Origin: Cumulibacter sp047975195
GTDB lineage: Bacteria > Actinomycetota > Actinomycetes > Mycobacteriales > Antricoccaceae
Direction: 5' to 3'
DNA length: 64,000 nt
NCBI GenBank assembly: GCA_047975195.1
Contig: JBKEDB010000004.1
Location: 1-64,000, forward strand
Shown: piece by piece, positions 32,948-42,064 of the stretch
How positions within the stretch are numbered: position 1 is the first letter of the stretch
Layout of the letters: every line of letters starts with the position of its first letter
Notes under the pieces: model-generated
What the model saw: the letters and a program-made list of their open reading frames with translations, nothing else
The model's database searches: none
Told to the model about the DNA's origin: nothing
Made by a program: the position numbers and the translations under genes

Positions 32948-33271
32948 GTGGGCGAGTGGACCTATCTCGTCATCCTGCTGGCGACCTTCGCGGCGGCAGC
33001 ATGGTTGGAGGCGTGGCCCGGGGTGCGGGTGCTGCGAAACCCGCGGCGGTTGGGCGTGGCGTTACTGCCAGGAATCGTGTTTCTGATGTGGGACATCGTT
33101 GTCGCCGAACGGGGTTGGTGGTCTTTCAGCGATGACTTGACTCTGGGGCCGCAACTGTGGGGGTTGCCGCTGGAGGAGATCGCATTCTTCCTGGTCGTAC
33201 CAACGTGCGCGATTCTCGGGTACGAAGCGGTGAGCGCGACGCTGGATCGGCTACGCGAGCGGCGCTCATGA
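32948..33271 (+). CDS. crtYc: Lycopene cyclase subunit, CrtYc-type
   Basis: 107 residues, GTG start, three membrane helices (WTYLVILLATFAAAAWLEAW, VALLPGIVFLMWDIVVAERG, IAFFLVVPTCAILGYEAVSA). The motif LPLEEIAFF carries the conserved Pro-x-Glu-Glu of heterodimeric lycopene cyclases. The stop overlaps the next start (ATGA). Converts lycopene ends to rings together with the next gene. No lycopene elongase gene lies nearby, so a C40 beta-type cyclase is more likely than a C50 one; this is inference. Confidence 0.9.
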   Translation: MGEWTYLVILLATFAAAAWLEAWPGVRVLRNPRRLGVALLPGIVFLMWDIVVAERGWWSFSDDLTLGPQLWGLPLEEIAFFLVVPTCAILGYEAVSATLDRLRERRS

Positions 33272-33570
33272 CCTACACGATCGGCGCTATCGTCGCGATC
33301 CTTGCAGCAGTAGCATTCGACGCTTTCGTCACTCGTGAGCGTCTCACCCTGCGTGGCCGGTTCTGGCTTGCCTACGCGATCATCCTGTTCTTTCAGCTGA
33401 TCATGAACGGGTTCCTGACTGGATTGCCGATCGTCAGCTACGATCCGGCGGTGCACTGGGGTCCGCGAGTTGTCTACGCCCCGATCGAAGATATCGGCTT
33501 TGGGTTTGGCCTGGTGCTGTCAGTGCTGAGTCTGTGGAGCAAGACGGGGACGTCCCGACCGAAGCAGTAG
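33268..33570 (+). CDS. crtYd: Lycopene cyclase subunit, CrtYd-type
   Basis: 100 residues from the ATG at 33268, three membrane helices (IGAIVAILAAVAFDAFV, FWLAYAIILFFQLIMNGFLTG, IGFGFGLVLSVLSLW). The motif APIEDIGFGFG has the Pro-x-Glu-Asp counterpart of the first subunit. The two genes together form the membrane cyclase. It converges on crtB with a 16-base gap. Confidence 0.9.
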   Translation: MTYTIGAIVAILAAVAFDAFVTRERLTLRGRFWLAYAIILFFQLIMNGFLTGLPIVSYDPAVHWGPRVVYAPIEDIGFGFGLVLSVLSLWSKTGTSRPKQ

Positions 33571-33586
33571 CTCAGATGCGAACGGG

Positions 33587-34492
33587 TCAACCTCGATGAG
33601 ATCGAGTGCGGGCATGACCGAGTCTGGCGCGGGTGCGCGCCAGGATTGCGCGTGCCAGCAGCGGCATCGCGACCCGTACCCGTTTCAGTTCGCCCACGCG
33701 GTGCCGGTTGCCGATCACGTCGTAGTCCGCAGCCTCAATCTTGTCTAGAATTCCCCTGTACAGCAAGAAAGCAGCTCGAATGCACGGTTGTCCGTCGCGG
33801 TTCAGCAGCGCGATGCCAGGCTCGGCCTTGGCGTACAACGTGCGTGCGTGGTGAGCCGCGTCGGCAACCACCGACCGCACGGCTGCGCGTTCGCGGGTTC
33901 CTGGATCGGCGCCGATCCGAGTGAATAGTTCGGTGGGTAGATAGATCCGCCCGCGGGCGAGGTCCTCATCGTAGTCGCGGCAGAAGTTGGTGATCTGGAA
34001 CGCTTCACCCAGAGCCGCAGCGCTCAGGGCGGCGCGATCCCAATCGTCATCAGATACACCGATGACGCGTGCCATCTGGAGTCCGATGACCGCAGCACTT
34101 CCCCAAGTATATTCGTGAAGTTCCGTCCAGTTCGCAAACTGGCGCGGACTCAAGTCGATCCGCATAGCGTCCAGGAAGTCGCACATCCACTGCGGATCGA
34201 GTTCGTACCGCAGCACAGTGTCTACCGTTGCCGCCAGTAGTGGATGGTCGCTATGACCGGTCTCGATGCCGCTCATGAGTTCCTTCTGCAGGTCATCGAG
34301 TACGGCGGGATGCGGAGTGTGAGAAATGTCCACATCCGCTAGATCGTCGACATATCGGGCGAATCCGTAGAGTGCCCAGACGGCCGGCCGGGTTGCCGGA
34401 GGTAACAAGCGGGACGCGAGGTGATAGGTCCGGCCGTGCTCGGCCAGCAGCGCGCGGCACGATCGGTACGACTGCGACAACTCGGGAGTCAT
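33587..34492 (-). CDS. crtB: Phytoene synthase
   Basis: Joins two geranylgeranyl diphosphates to phytoene. 301 residues. Prenyl-binding Asp-rich motifs are in YVDDLADVD near 67 and FCRDYDEDLARGRIYLP near 170; the TWGSAAVIGLQMARVIG region matches squalene/phytoene synthases. The start overlaps the crtI stop (ATGA), so the two are coupled. The gene reads leftward, towards the cyclase genes. Confidence 0.94.
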   Translation of the reverse strand: MTPELSQSYRSCRALLAEHGRTYHLASRLLPPATRPAVWALYGFARYVDDLADVDISHTPHPAVLDDLQKELMSGIETGHSDHPLLAATVDTVLRYELDPQWMCDFLDAMRIDLSPRQFANWTELHEYTWGSAAVIGLQMARVIGVSDDDWDRAALSAAALGEAFQITNFCRDYDEDLARGRIYLPTELFTRIGADPGTRERAAVRSVVADAAHHARTLYAKAEPGIALLNRDGQPCIRAAFLLYRGILDKIEAADYDVIGNRHRVGELKRVRVAMPLLARAILARTRARLGHARTRSHRG

Positions 34493-35952
34493 CGTGCAGC
34501 CCCGACCAACCGTTCGGCGGCGAGCTCGCCGGACAGGATCGAGGTCGGTACGCCGACCCCCGGTACCGTGCCGGCGCCCGCGAGCGCGATCTGCTTCAGG
34601 CCGCGAATGCGGTTATTTGGGCGGAACGGTCCGGTTTGGGCGAAGGTGTGCGCGAGTGAGAACGGCGTCCCTGCCCGCATGCCGTCTTGTCGCCAGTGAG
34701 CCGGTGAAACGACGCGATGAATCATCGACTCCTCGAGCGCCAACCCGCGCTCGCCAAGTCGCGCCAACCCGGTGCGCACGATGTCATCGACCACATGAGC
34801 GCCCAGTGCGCGGCGCTGTTCGTTCGGACACGGAAGCAGCACATACAGCGGTTGGGCACCGGTGGACTGTCGGGAAGGATCGGAATATGCGGGGGCCGAC
34901 ACCAACACGCTCGGGTCGCTCATCGGCCGGGCCTGGTCGATGAGTTCGCTGAACGTCCTATCCCAGTTCTCGCCGAAGTGGATGGTGTGGTGGGCTTGAA
35001 CTCCGGCGAGCGAGCTCGGTGCGTTCAGATGCAGCAGCACGCAGGACGGCGAACGGCGCAGACGACGCCGGATCGGGCCTATGTCGAGCAACTCTCGCGC
35101 GCGTTCTGGATCGCAGGTCAGCACGACGGCGTCCGCAGCCACAGTTTCGTTACCGGTGACACGCACGCCTGTGACGCGGTCGCCTTGGCGTACGACGCTG
35201 ATTACTCGGGTGTTGGTGCGGATGTCGACACCGCACTCGCGTAATGCCGCCGCCATTGCCGTGGTGATCGCGGACATGCCCCCGATAGGGGAGTAGACCC
35301 CCGCGATGATGTCCATGTAGGTGATGACGTTGTACAGCGCGCGAGCCTTGGCTGGGGCCAAGCCGGCGTACAGCGCCTGGAATGACACCAACCGTCGGGT
35401 GCGAGGATCGCCGAGGCGACGGTTGACCTGCGCACCCATCGACGAAAAACCCCGCAGCCGCAGTAGGTCCAGCAAAGGTCGCGACAGCAGGTCGAACGGG
35501 GAATCGAAACTCCTGCGCATGAATGGCTCGAAGGTGACGTCATACAGCCGAGCGCAATAGTCGGCGAACTCGATGAACCGGTCCGCCTCGGCCGAACCGC
35601 ACGTCGCTTCGATGGATGACGCGGTCTTTGCGATGGTGTCGCGCACCTCGATGATCGAACCGTCGGCGTAAGTGGCGCGGTATGCCGGATCAAGCCGGTT
35701 CAGTTGCAATCGCGACGTCATGGTCGATCCCAGTGCCGCGAAGGCAGCTTCTAGTATCTCGGGCATTGTCAAAACGGTCGGTCCGGACTCGTGCCGTACG
35801 CCGTCCAAGACCAGGTCGTGACAGAGCCCGCCGACATACGGCAATTGCTCGAGCACAACCACCTCACACCCCGCGCCGCGTAGATGCATCGCGGCGCTGA
35901 GGCCTGAAAGTCCGGCGCCGACGACCACCACCCGGCGCGGTGCGGGATTCAT
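34489..35952 (-). CDS. crtI: Phytoene desaturase
   Basis: Flavoprotein that desaturates phytoene to lycopene. 487 residues from the ATG at 35952, with an FAD motif VVVVGAGLSGLSAAMHLRGAG at residues 8-28 (given in part). Late conserved segments are AYSDPSRQST and LAGAGTVPGVGVPTSILSG, the second FAD motif. Longer upstream frames overlap the prenyl synthase and are not supported. It starts 16 bases after the prenyl synthase ends and is followed by crtB. Confidence 0.93.
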   Translation of the reverse strand: MNPAPRRVVVVGAGLSGLSAAMHLRGAGCEVVVLEQLPYVGGLCHDLVLDGVRHESGPTVLTMPEILEAAFAALGSTMTSRLQLNRLDPAYRATYADGSIIEVRDTIAKTASSIEATCGSAEADRFIEFADYCARLYDVTFEPFMRRSFDSPFDLLSRPLLDLLRLRGFSSMGAQVNRRLGDPRTRRLVSFQALYAGLAPAKARALYNVITYMDIIAGVYSPIGGMSAITTAMAAALRECGVDIRTNTRVISVVRQGDRVTGVRVTGNETVAADAVVLTCDPERARELLDIGPIRRRLRRSPSCVLLHLNAPSSLAGVQAHHTIHFGENWDRTFSELIDQARPMSDPSVLVSAPAYSDPSRQSTGAQPLYVLLPCPNEQRRALGAHVVDDIVRTGLARLGERGLALEESMIHRVVSPAHWRQDGMRAGTPFSLAHTFAQTGPFRPNNRIRGLKQIALAGAGTVPGVGVPTSILSGELAAERLVGAAR

Positions 35953-35968
35953 GGTGCGCACGGCGCTC

Positions 35969-37045
35969 TCATCGAGACCGGCTGGTCGCCGCCGCCGCGA
36001 GTGAACGTAGTGCATCGCGTCCAGCGGGGTCGAGATCGACGCCATCGAGGGCGCCGAGCGCGGTGGCCGTGCGCTCCTCGATGATTTTCTCGACGTCGGC
36101 CGTCGCTCCGGAATCGGAGATGAGTCCGCGCACGCGCTCGATGTCGGCCTCGGTCAGGTCTGCGTCCCCGAGCGCCTCGGTCAGTTCGGAGCCGCCCTCG
36201 CCGAGGTGATCGAGCGCACGAGCGATGAGCGCTGTGCGTTTGCCCTCGCGCAGATCGTCACCCGCAGGTTTGCCGGTCACGGCCGGATCGCCATAGACCC
36301 CAAGCAGGTCATCGCGCAATTGAAACGCGATTCCGATGTGCTGACCGAAAGTGGCGTACGTCGAGCGCACATCCTCGCCCGCTCCCGCGATAGCGGCACC
36401 GATCAACAGCGGCCGCGCGACCGTATACGAAGCGGACTTCAACGCCGCGACCTTCAGCGCCGACTGCACCGCGAACTCGGGCGGGGCAGGACGCGCCTGT
36501 TCGAGCACGTCGAGGAACTGCCCGGCCATGACTTCGATCCGCATCAGATCCAACTCGCTGCGCACCCGCAGTAACGCCTCGTCGCTGAGTTGCGCACCCT
36601 GCACGACGGCGTCCGCCCAGATCAACGCGAGGTCGCCCAGCAGGATCGCGACCGCGACGCCGTACTTTTCAGCGCTACCGGAAAATCCGCCCTCGAGGTG
36701 CAGGTGTTCGAAGGTGCGATGAGCGCTGGGGCGGCCACGCCGCGAGTCCGACTCGTCGATGATGTCGTCATGCACCAGCGCCGCGGCTTGGATCAGTTCC
36801 AACCCCGAAACCGCGTCGATAACGTGCTGATCGGCGCTCCCGCCGCCTGCTGCGCGCCAGCCGCAGTACGCGAACAAGGGCCGGATGCGCTTACCGTCCG
36901 CGCAGAAGTCGATCAACGCGCGCGCTACCGGTCGTAGGTCCTCGCTGAGCGAGGCGAGGTGCTCAGCGCGCTCGGACAGGTGTCCAGATAGTGCGCTATC
37001 GATGCGTCGACGAATCGCGTCGAGGTCGATGGGGGAAGGAAACAT
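35969..37045 (-). CDS. idsA: Polyprenyl (geranylgeranyl) diphosphate synthase
   Basis: Builds C20 or longer prenyl diphosphate from IPP and allylic primers. 358 residues from the ATG at 37045 (MFPSPIDLDAIR). The first Asp-rich motif is HDDIIDESDSRRG near residue 103; the second is FQLRDDLLGVYGD near 255. GKRIRPLFAYCGW binds the diphosphate. Its position beside crtI-crtB gives a role in GGPP supply for carotenoids. Mycobacterial idsA2 sits in the same place next to a MetF-like gene and lacks carotenoid genes beside it. Upstream gap to metF is 66 bases and divergent. Confidence 0.93.
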   Translation of the reverse strand: MFPSPIDLDAIRRRIDSALSGHLSERAEHLASLSEDLRPVARALIDFCADGKRIRPLFAYCGWRAAGGGSADQHVIDAVSGLELIQAAALVHDDIIDESDSRRGRPSAHRTFEHLHLEGGFSGSAEKYGVAVAILLGDLALIWADAVVQGAQLSDEALLRVRSELDLMRIEVMAGQFLDVLEQARPAPPEFAVQSALKVAALKSASYTVARPLLIGAAIAGAGEDVRSTYATFGQHIGIAFQLRDDLLGVYGDPAVTGKPAGDDLREGKRTALIARALDHLGEGGSELTEALGDADLTEADIERVRGLISDSGATADVEKIIEERTATALGALDGVDLDPAGRDALRSLAAAATSRSR

Positions 37046-37111
37046 ACCGCTCACGGTTGACCAGTATTCCTTGTCGTCGGCCCGTCGTGGCCGACGGCTA
37101 TCCTGGAGGGC

Positions 37112-38023
37112 ATGCCCAACCCCCCTCGTGAACGCTCGGTGCGTGCTGCCCTGGACGCCGGTCGGACGTTCTCCTTCGAGTTTTTCCCGCCGCGGGATGA
37201 CGCCTCCGAGACGCAGTTGTGGACCACGATCAGGCAACTGGAGAAACTCCATCCGTCTTTCGTCTCAGTGACCTATGGTGCGGGGGGAACAACGCGAGAG
37301 GGCACGTTGCGCATGACCGATCGGATCGCGGCCGAGACCACGATGCTGCCGCTCGCGCATCTGACCGCCGTGAACCACTCGGTCGATGAATTGCGCTCCT
37401 TGCTCGGCAAATTCATCGCCGGCGGCGTACACAACATTCTGGCCGTGCGTGGAGATCCGCCCGGCGATCCGGAGGGTGACTGGATCAAGCACCCCGACGG
37501 CCTCGAGTACGCCGCAGAACTGGTGCGCCTGGTGCGCGCGACCGGCGACTTCAGCGTCGGTGTGGCGGCATTTCCCTACAAACACCCGCGGTCGGTCGAT
37601 ATCGACTCTGATGCCCGACACTTTGTCGAGAAGGCCAACGCCGGCGCGGATTATGCGATCACCCAGCTGTTCTTCGATGCTGAGGACTACCTGCGGCTGC
37701 GCGATCGGATCGTCGCGCTCGGTTGCGATGTGCCGATCATCCCCGGTGTACTGCCGGTGCTGTCGATGGGGACCATCGAGCGTGCCCCGAAACTGTCGGG
37801 CGCGCCGTTCCCGGCGGCTCTGGGTGCTCAGTTCGATGCCATACGTACTGATCCGGCGGCGGTGCGCGCCTTGGGGATCGAACGAGCGACGAGGTTGTGC
37901 TCCACCTTGCTGAACGAGGGTGCCCCAGGCATCCACTTCATCACGATGAACCGCTCGAAAGCGACCGAGGAGATCTACGCGAACTTGCGTTCGCTCAACC
38001 TCGCCTCGTGGCCCACCAGGTAG
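37112..38023 (+). CDS. metF: Methylenetetrahydrofolate reductase
   Basis: Reduces methylene-THF to methyl-THF for methionine synthesis; FAD enzyme. 303 residues. Shows FSFEFFPPRDD at the start, VTYGAGGTTREGT, LAVRGDPPGDP, VGVAAFPYKHPRS, the TQLFFDAEDYLRL barrel strand, and GAPGIHFITMNRSKAT at the end. ATG start. The last 29 bases overlap the end of the CrtO-like gene on the opposite strand. Divergent from idsA. Confidence 0.94.
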   Translation: MPNPPRERSVRAALDAGRTFSFEFFPPRDDASETQLWTTIRQLEKLHPSFVSVTYGAGGTTREGTLRMTDRIAAETTMLPLAHLTAVNHSVDELRSLLGKFIAGGVHNILAVRGDPPGDPEGDWIKHPDGLEYAAELVRLVRATGDFSVGVAAFPYKHPRSVDIDSDARHFVEKANAGADYAITQLFFDAEDYLRLRDRIVALGCDVPIIPGVLPVLSMGTIERAPKLSGAPFPAALGAQFDAIRTDPAAVRALGIERATRLCSTLLNEGAPGIHFITMNRSKATEEIYANLRSLNLASWPTR

Positions 38024-39584
38024 GTAGCCCCTGCCGTTTTCCGCGGCGCAGATCGCTCAGCAGCACCGTGGCGGCACTGCGCCCACTGGCCCCGAACACG
38101 CCGCCGCCGGGATGAGTGGAGGCTCCGGCGAGATAGACGCCGTCCACTCCGGCCAGCCGGTATCCGGAGTCTTCAGGGGTGGGCCGCAGACTGAACATCT
38201 GGTCGAGGGTCATTTCCAGGTGCATGACATTCGCCTGATGCAGCCCGATTTCTTTCTCGATGTCGACCGGCGTTTGAATGTGCACGTCCTTGATCGACGA
38301 GCGAAATCCTGGCGCGTGCTGCTCGACGACGTCGATCAGCTTGTCGGCCTCCCGCTGGCCGATGGCCGACCATGACTCGTCGATCACGTGGTGCGGATGC
38401 CACTGACCCCAGATCGTGACAGTATGTGTGCCGCGTGGGGCCAAGGAGGAATCGTCGACCGTCGGGCACATCGCCAGCGCCGCGGGACGTGATGGTGTGC
38501 GATGCGCCAAGAACTCACCGTGGTTACGGCGCAGTTCGTTCCGGTCCGCGCACAGCAGTGCCATCGCGCGATGGGCCACACCGTCGGTGTCTCCGGCGTA
38601 CGCCGGTGGGCGGTCGGTCCATGCCCGCAGCACCATCCCGATCCCGTTTCCGGTGCGGGTTGTGCTGCGTAATCGGTCGGCGGCAGCCGGGGCGGTCCCT
38701 GCGACTAGCTCCGCCGTCGTCCAGGCGTGCGCCGCACTGAGCACTTTGGCGCAGGTGATCCGGCGCCCGGACGCGAGGGTGAGCGTGAACCCGTCACCAG
38801 TACGCTCGATGCTGAGCGCCGCATCTCCGACGCTCAGCGCGCCGCCGTCGGCCTGCAGCCGAGCGGCGAGCGCACCGGTGAGTGCACCGCTGCCGCCGAT
38901 CGGCCGCCCTGGCGGGATCGAATGCATCATCGTCAACCAGCCGACCATGTCGGCGCTGCCGACCTCATGGCTGGCCGGACCGGATTGCGCAGCCATCCAC
39001 GCAAGGCCCGACTTCAGCCGTTCATCGGTGAAGTAGGCATCGAGCACAGCGTCGGCAGAACCCACGAACTCGCGCACCATCCGTGGGGTTCGAACGCCGG
39101 GCAGCCGCGCGAGATCACGCATCGCCCGGGCCAGGGCGCCGGGCGTCGGCGCGGTTTGAAAGAACGAGAAGATCACCCGGTTGCGCGGCAGCCAATCACG
39201 CACGAAGCGGCGATACGCGTCGGCGTCCGCCGTGCCACATGCCGCGGCGATCGAGGCGCACGTGCGTTCGGTGTCGTGCCAGAGCGTGATCGCATCACCG
39301 TGCTCAGTCGCCGGTAGAAAACCCCACGGATCCATGTCGACGTACCGCAGGCCGTGCGCGCGCAGGTTGAGATCCTCGATGATCCCGGTGTGCCGGATCA
39401 TGATGTGCGCACTGGATCCGCGGTCCATACGCACCCCGGGGAATCGTTCGACCGTCGAGACAGCACCGCCGATCACCTCGTCGCGTTCGATCACCTCGAC
39501 GTCCAGTCCGGCGCGGGCGAGGTAGCACGCCGCGACCAGCCCGTTATGACCTGAGCCGATCACGGCGACATCGCGATCAACCAC
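37995..39584 (-). CDS. CrtI/CrtO-like carotenoid oxidoreductase
   Basis: 529 residues from the GTG at 39584, overlapping the GNAT stop by 8 bases, with GGAAAGG upstream. FAD motif VAVIGSGHNGLVAACYLARA near 6-25; C-terminal LAGASTHPGGGVFGASG motif typical of the phytoene desaturase superfamily. The GHNGLVAA form, the length near 530 and the TIWGQWHPH region resemble CrtO-type beta-carotene ketolases and related dehydrogenases more than CrtI. A lycopene or beta-carotene ketolase is plausible given the neighbouring cluster; a carotenoid isomerase-like or unrelated oxidoreductase is possible. It overlaps the metF end by 29 bases, tail to tail. Confidence 0.78.
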   Translation of the reverse strand: MVDRDVAVIGSGHNGLVAACYLARAGLDVEVIERDEVIGGAVSTVERFPGVRMDRGSSAHIMIRHTGIIEDLNLRAHGLRYVDMDPWGFLPATEHGDAITLWHDTERTCASIAAACGTADADAYRRFVRDWLPRNRVIFSFFQTAPTPGALARAMRDLARLPGVRTPRMVREFVGSADAVLDAYFTDERLKSGLAWMAAQSGPASHEVGSADMVGWLTMMHSIPPGRPIGGSGALTGALAARLQADGGALSVGDAALSIERTGDGFTLTLASGRRITCAKVLSAAHAWTTAELVAGTAPAAADRLRSTTRTGNGIGMVLRAWTDRPPAYAGDTDGVAHRAMALLCADRNELRRNHGEFLAHRTPSRPAALAMCPTVDDSSLAPRGTHTVTIWGQWHPHHVIDESWSAIGQREADKLIDVVEQHAPGFRSSIKDVHIQTPVDIEKEIGLHQANVMHLEMTLDQMFSLRPTPEDSGYRLAGVDGVYLAGASTHPGGGVFGASGRSAATVLLSDLRRGKRQGLPTWWATRRG

Positions 39585-40137
39585 TAGCGACGACCTTTCC
39601 AAGAATTTCGAAATCACGCGGGTCACCGGAGAATCGGAAGCGCGATACCAGCGGCCGATACCCCTCATCGGCGTATAGCGCAGCCGCCTTGGTCGGTCCG
39701 GTTGGCGTGGACAGCACCATTATCGAGCACGGTTGTGCTGCGGTGATCTCGCGTAGCAGCGCACGGCCGACCCCGGCGCCCTGCCACGCTGGAGAGACAT
39801 GGATCTCGCATAGCTCGAACGCATCCTCGAGCCACTCGCGCGATGCGTCGGCATCCGGCAGTGTCAACGCCCGGGCTACTTCGGCACCCCACCACTGCCC
39901 GTCGAGAACTCGGTACCCGTACGCGAAGCCCACCAGTCGATTGCGGTGAAATGCCCCGAACGCCCGCAGATCGGGGTAGTTCAATTGGGTTTGGGCGAGT
40001 CGAATTCGTGGTGCGATGAAGGCTTCGGGGTAGCCCATCGCCTCGGCGAAAATTCCGAATGCTGCCGGCAGCACGGCATGGAACTGTTCCGCTGTCAGCG
40101 CGCGTACCCGTGCCGGTCGCCTACGACGCGTGTGCAT
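39577..40137 (-). CDS. GNAT-family N-acetyltransferase
   Basis: 186 residues, ATG start. The acetyl-CoA loop is WQGAGVGRALLREI, preceded by FELCEIHVSPA; the N-terminus carries RVRALTAEQFHAVLPAAF. GNAT fold; substrate unknown. Its end overlaps the start of the CrtO-like gene, so the two are co-transcribed. A GNAT gene (recalled as Rv2170) occurs at the equivalent place in mycobacteria. Confidence 0.85.
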   Translation of the reverse strand: MHTRRRRPARVRALTAEQFHAVLPAAFGIFAEAMGYPEAFIAPRIRLAQTQLNYPDLRAFGAFHRNRLVGFAYGYRVLDGQWWGAEVARALTLPDADASREWLEDAFELCEIHVSPAWQGAGVGRALLREITAAQPCSIMVLSTPTGPTKAAALYADEGYRPLVSRFRFSGDPRDFEILGKVVASG

Positions 40138-40219
40138 GATGAGGCGGGGGATGCAGCGCGGCTGATGGCATAGGGCTATCTTTGCCGATCGGGATCATTA
40201 TGGATACGAGGGGGCGCCG

Positions 40220-41461
40220 GTGGCTGCGCGCGGATCGAGCGGTGCAGGCACGGCGATGAAGTTGCCTCGCGAAGTCTATATTCTCGCTGCGGTGGCGTTT
40301 TGCGTCGCGATCGGATACGGCATAGTCGCGCCCGCAATACCTGGATTCGCCCGTGAATTCGGGGTGTCGCGGACGCTTGCCGCGTTGGTGATCAGCATGT
40401 TCGCGCTGGCTCGGCTCACCGCAGCTTTCGGTGGCGGGAAGCTCGTCGATCGCTTCGGAGCTCGTCGCATTCTTGGCATCGGCCTGATCATCGTTGCGAT
40501 TTCCAGTGCACTCGCCGGCCTATCGGGCGAATACTGGCAGTTGCTGACTCTGCGTGGCGCAGGAGGCATCGGGTCGGCGATGTTCACGATCGCCTCGGCG
40601 AAGGTGCTTGCGGAGCGGGTGCCATCGCAGATCCGGGGCCGGGCGATGAGTGTCTATTCCGGTGGGTTCCTGCTCGGCGGCATCAGCGGTCCGGCAATCG
40701 GCGGGCCACTGACCGAGGCGAGTCTGCGGCTGCCGTTCTTCTTCTACGCTGCCACGCTAGGTGTTGCGGCGTACATCACGTTCTTCCACCTGTCGCGCAC
40801 GACGGCGATTCAGGAGCCGACGGTCAACGCGGAGGGTTCGGCGTCGGCTGCCGAGGACACACCGCCTCCGATGGAAGGCGCCCGAGAGGCACTGCGGGAC
40901 CGACTGTTTCGCGCAGCAACGGTCGCGAACTTCTCCGCCATGTGGTCGAACGCGGTGCGCAACGCCACGGTGCCGTTGTTCGTGGTCGAGGTGTTGCTGC
41001 AGGGGGAGTCGATGACCGGTTACGGACTCGCCGTGTATGCGATCGCGAACGGTTTGTTCTTAACGACAGCGGGCAAACTGTCCGATAACTGGGGTCGTCG
41101 TCCGGCGATGATCCTGGGTGCGGGGCTGACCGCGGTCTCGCTCGGCGTACTGACGTTCACCGACTCGCTTTGGCTGTTCTTCGCGTCGATGGTGGTCGGT
41201 GGGCTGGGCGCATCGATGCAGGTCGTAGGCCCGGCTGCGGTCGCTGGCGATATGGCCCGTGGGCGCCGTGGCTCGGTGCTGGCGACTTATCAGATGGCCG
41301 GAGACGTCGGCGTCGTGGTGGGGCCAGTATTGATCAACTTTGTCGTGGATCAGGCTGGATTCGCGTGGGCGTTCGCAATTTCTGCGCTCATCGCGCTGTC
41401 GGCTGCCGCGTTTGCGCTCGTATCGCGGGACCGACCTGGGGGAGCAGAGTTGACCTCGTGA
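40220..41461 (+). CDS. Major facilitator superfamily transporter
   Basis: 413 residues, 12 predicted membrane helices. The GTG at 40220 follows GAGGGGG; an ATG at 40256 (MKLPREVYILAAVAF) is an alternative. The MFS loop GKLVDRFGARRILGIG lies between helices 2 and 3, and GKLSDNWGRRPAMILG is its counterpart in the second half. The central loop (about 190-225) is acidic and Pro-rich. Drug-efflux-like MFS; substrate unknown. Not clearly linked to the carotenoid genes. Confidence 0.9.
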   Translation: MAARGSSGAGTAMKLPREVYILAAVAFCVAIGYGIVAPAIPGFAREFGVSRTLAALVISMFALARLTAAFGGGKLVDRFGARRILGIGLIIVAISSALAGLSGEYWQLLTLRGAGGIGSAMFTIASAKVLAERVPSQIRGRAMSVYSGGFLLGGISGPAIGGPLTEASLRLPFFFYAATLGVAAYITFFHLSRTTAIQEPTVNAEGSASAAEDTPPPMEGAREALRDRLFRAATVANFSAMWSNAVRNATVPLFVVEVLLQGESMTGYGLAVYAIANGLFLTTAGKLSDNWGRRPAMILGAGLTAVSLGVLTFTDSLWLFFASMVVGGLGASMQVVGPAAVAGDMARGRRGSVLATYQMAGDVGVVVGPVLINFVVDQAGFAWAFAISALIALSAAAFALVSRDRPGGAELTS

Positions 41462-41538
41462 GGTCGTCGGTGTGCGCGGCGGTGCGCCGCACGAAAATTG
41501 TCGGCGCCGCGGTGGAGGATGGATTCAGTGGGCTCGAC

Positions 41539-41578
41539 TTGACCTGCCATACAATCGAACGTATGTTCGATTGTATGG
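41539..41578 (+). promoter_or_regulatory. Promoter with overlapping LexA (SOS) box
   Basis: TTGACC (41539-41544) and TATGTT (41562-41567) are 17 bases apart. The -10 lies inside TCGAACGTATGTTCGA (41555-41570), a perfect actinobacterial SOS box of the form TCGAAC-N4-GTTCGA. The symmetry extends to 32 bases (41547-41578, from CCATACAA to TTGTATGG). LexA bound here would block RNA polymerase. Only one such box was seen in the window. Confidence 0.85.
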
Positions 41579-41602
41579 GTCTACTGAACGGAGGCGATCG
41601 CA

Positions 41603-42016
41603 ATGTCCCAGAAGGGCGCGAGTTCGGCGGAGTTGCTGACGCAGGCGTGGCGTGCGATCGCCGAGGCACAGGCCGCCGATCGGGCACATGTTCGCTTTGA
41701 GTGCGCGTCGGTCGCTGCGGTCCGGGCGGCCTCGGCGGTGATCGCGGGGTGTTCTCAACAGGTCCGTGGCGCGCGTGCGCAGTCGGTATGGACGCTGTTG
41801 GTGCGTTGCGCGCCGCAGCTGCGCGAATGGGCGGATTTCTTCGCAGCGACAACGCGTACCACCACGCTGCTCCGTAGCCGTGGAGTCGAAGGCGGCGGCG
41901 TGACGCAGCGACTAGCCGACGACCTGTTACGTGACGCTGACAGGTTCACACACGAGGCGCGGGCACTATTGATGCGTCGCCGCACTGAGGGCCTCTCCCG
42001 CGCGGCCGAATCATGA
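41603..42016 (+). CDS. SAV_6107-family HEPN-domain protein
   Basis: 137 residues, all helical. First gene after the SOS box, with GGAGG upstream. The sequence follows the SAV_6107 HEPN pattern: AQAWRAIAEAQ-like first helix, AASAVIAGC, LLVRCAPQLREWADFFAA, and DLLRDADRFTHEARALL. The last segment gives Arg-x6-His, compatible with the R-x4-6-H motif of HEPN ribonucleases, but whether it is catalytic is unknown. Overexpression under DNA damage is implied by the LexA box. The next gene follows within about 50 bases. Confidence 0.85.
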   Translation: MSQKGASSAELLTQAWRAIAEAQAADRAHVRFECASVAAVRAASAVIAGCSQQVRGARAQSVWTLLVRCAPQLREWADFFAATTRTTTLLRSRGVEGGGVTQRLADDLLRDADRFTHEARALLMRRRTEGLSRAAES

Positions 42017-42064
42017 GGGATGATCGAGGCAGACGTGATGACACGACGCACGACGGGAGTCTCG

